Part shown: positions 6,163 to 6,195 of the stretch, piece by piece | Layout of the letters: every line of letters begins with the position of its first letter | Position numbering within the stretch: position 1 is the stretch's first letter | Origin: Lachnospiraceae bacterium | GTDB taxonomy: Bacteria; Bacillota; Clostridia; Lachnospirales; Lachnospiraceae | Reading direction: 5' to 3' | NCBI GenBank assembly: GCA_021199395.1 | Contig: JAJQIE010000028.1 | Location: 1-6,195 of the forward strand | Length of the DNA: 6,195 nucleotides | Notes under the pieces: generated by a model | What the model was told of the DNA's origin: nothing | Database searches by the model: none | The model's input: the letters and a program-made list of their open reading frames with translations, nothing else | Program-made: the position numbers and the translations under genes

Positions 6163-6195
6163 AAATTTACGCTATTTCTGTCTCTACAGGTGTGA

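Noticed and set aside
6157..6186. Plus-strand promoter starting with TTGACC at 6157-6162
   Set aside because: At 16-18 nt spacing the -10 position reads TGTCTC, GTCTCT or TCTCTA, none of which resembles TATAAT.

Overview
The window is a densely packed, single-strand (minus) gene block carrying most of a type II fatty acid synthesis (FASII) operon of a low-GC-lineage Gram-positive, most likely a Clostridia member of the Lachnospiraceae/Oscillospiraceae kind. The reasons are the gene order acpP-fabK-fabD-fabG-fabF-accB-fabZ, the use of FabK (the FMN enoyl-ACP reductase) rather than FabI, strong AGGAGG-type ribosome binding sites, and a Clostridia-style ECF sigma gene overlapping a short membrane-anchored partner. 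Base composition looks fairly GC-rich for Firmicutes; this is an impression by eye, not a computed value.

Layout in transcription order (right to left). 6195-6080: upstream region with a perfect 16-bp palindrome overlapping a second inverted repeat. 6079-5519: ECF-type sigma factor. 5522-5160: 120-residue protein with one transmembrane segment, start overlapping the sigma stop (ATGA), probably its anti-sigma factor. 5081-4848: acyl carrier protein. 4848-3916: FabK, start overlapping the acpP stop (TAATG). 3896-2940: FabD. 2909-2169: FabG. 2145-916: FabF. 869-363: AccB. 325-1: FabZ, whose C-terminus runs off the left edge. All gaps are short (19-78 nt), no terminator hairpin was found between genes, and there is no gene-free stretch above 300 bases.

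The fab genes supply a nearly complete elongation cycle. FabD charges ACP with malonate, FabF condenses, FabG reduces, FabZ dehydrates and FabK reduces the enoyl product, while AccB carries the carboxyl group used to make malonyl-CoA. FabH (initiation) and AccC/AccD/AccA are not in the window; accC, accD and accA would be expected just past the left edge by analogy with related operons.

The most interesting point is the head of the operon. Where many Clostridia have a MarR-type regulator and fabH, this window has a sigma/anti-sigma pair only 78 nt ahead of acpP on the same strand with no visible terminator. This suggests, but does not prove, that membrane lipid synthesis is tied to an envelope-responsive ECF sigma switch.
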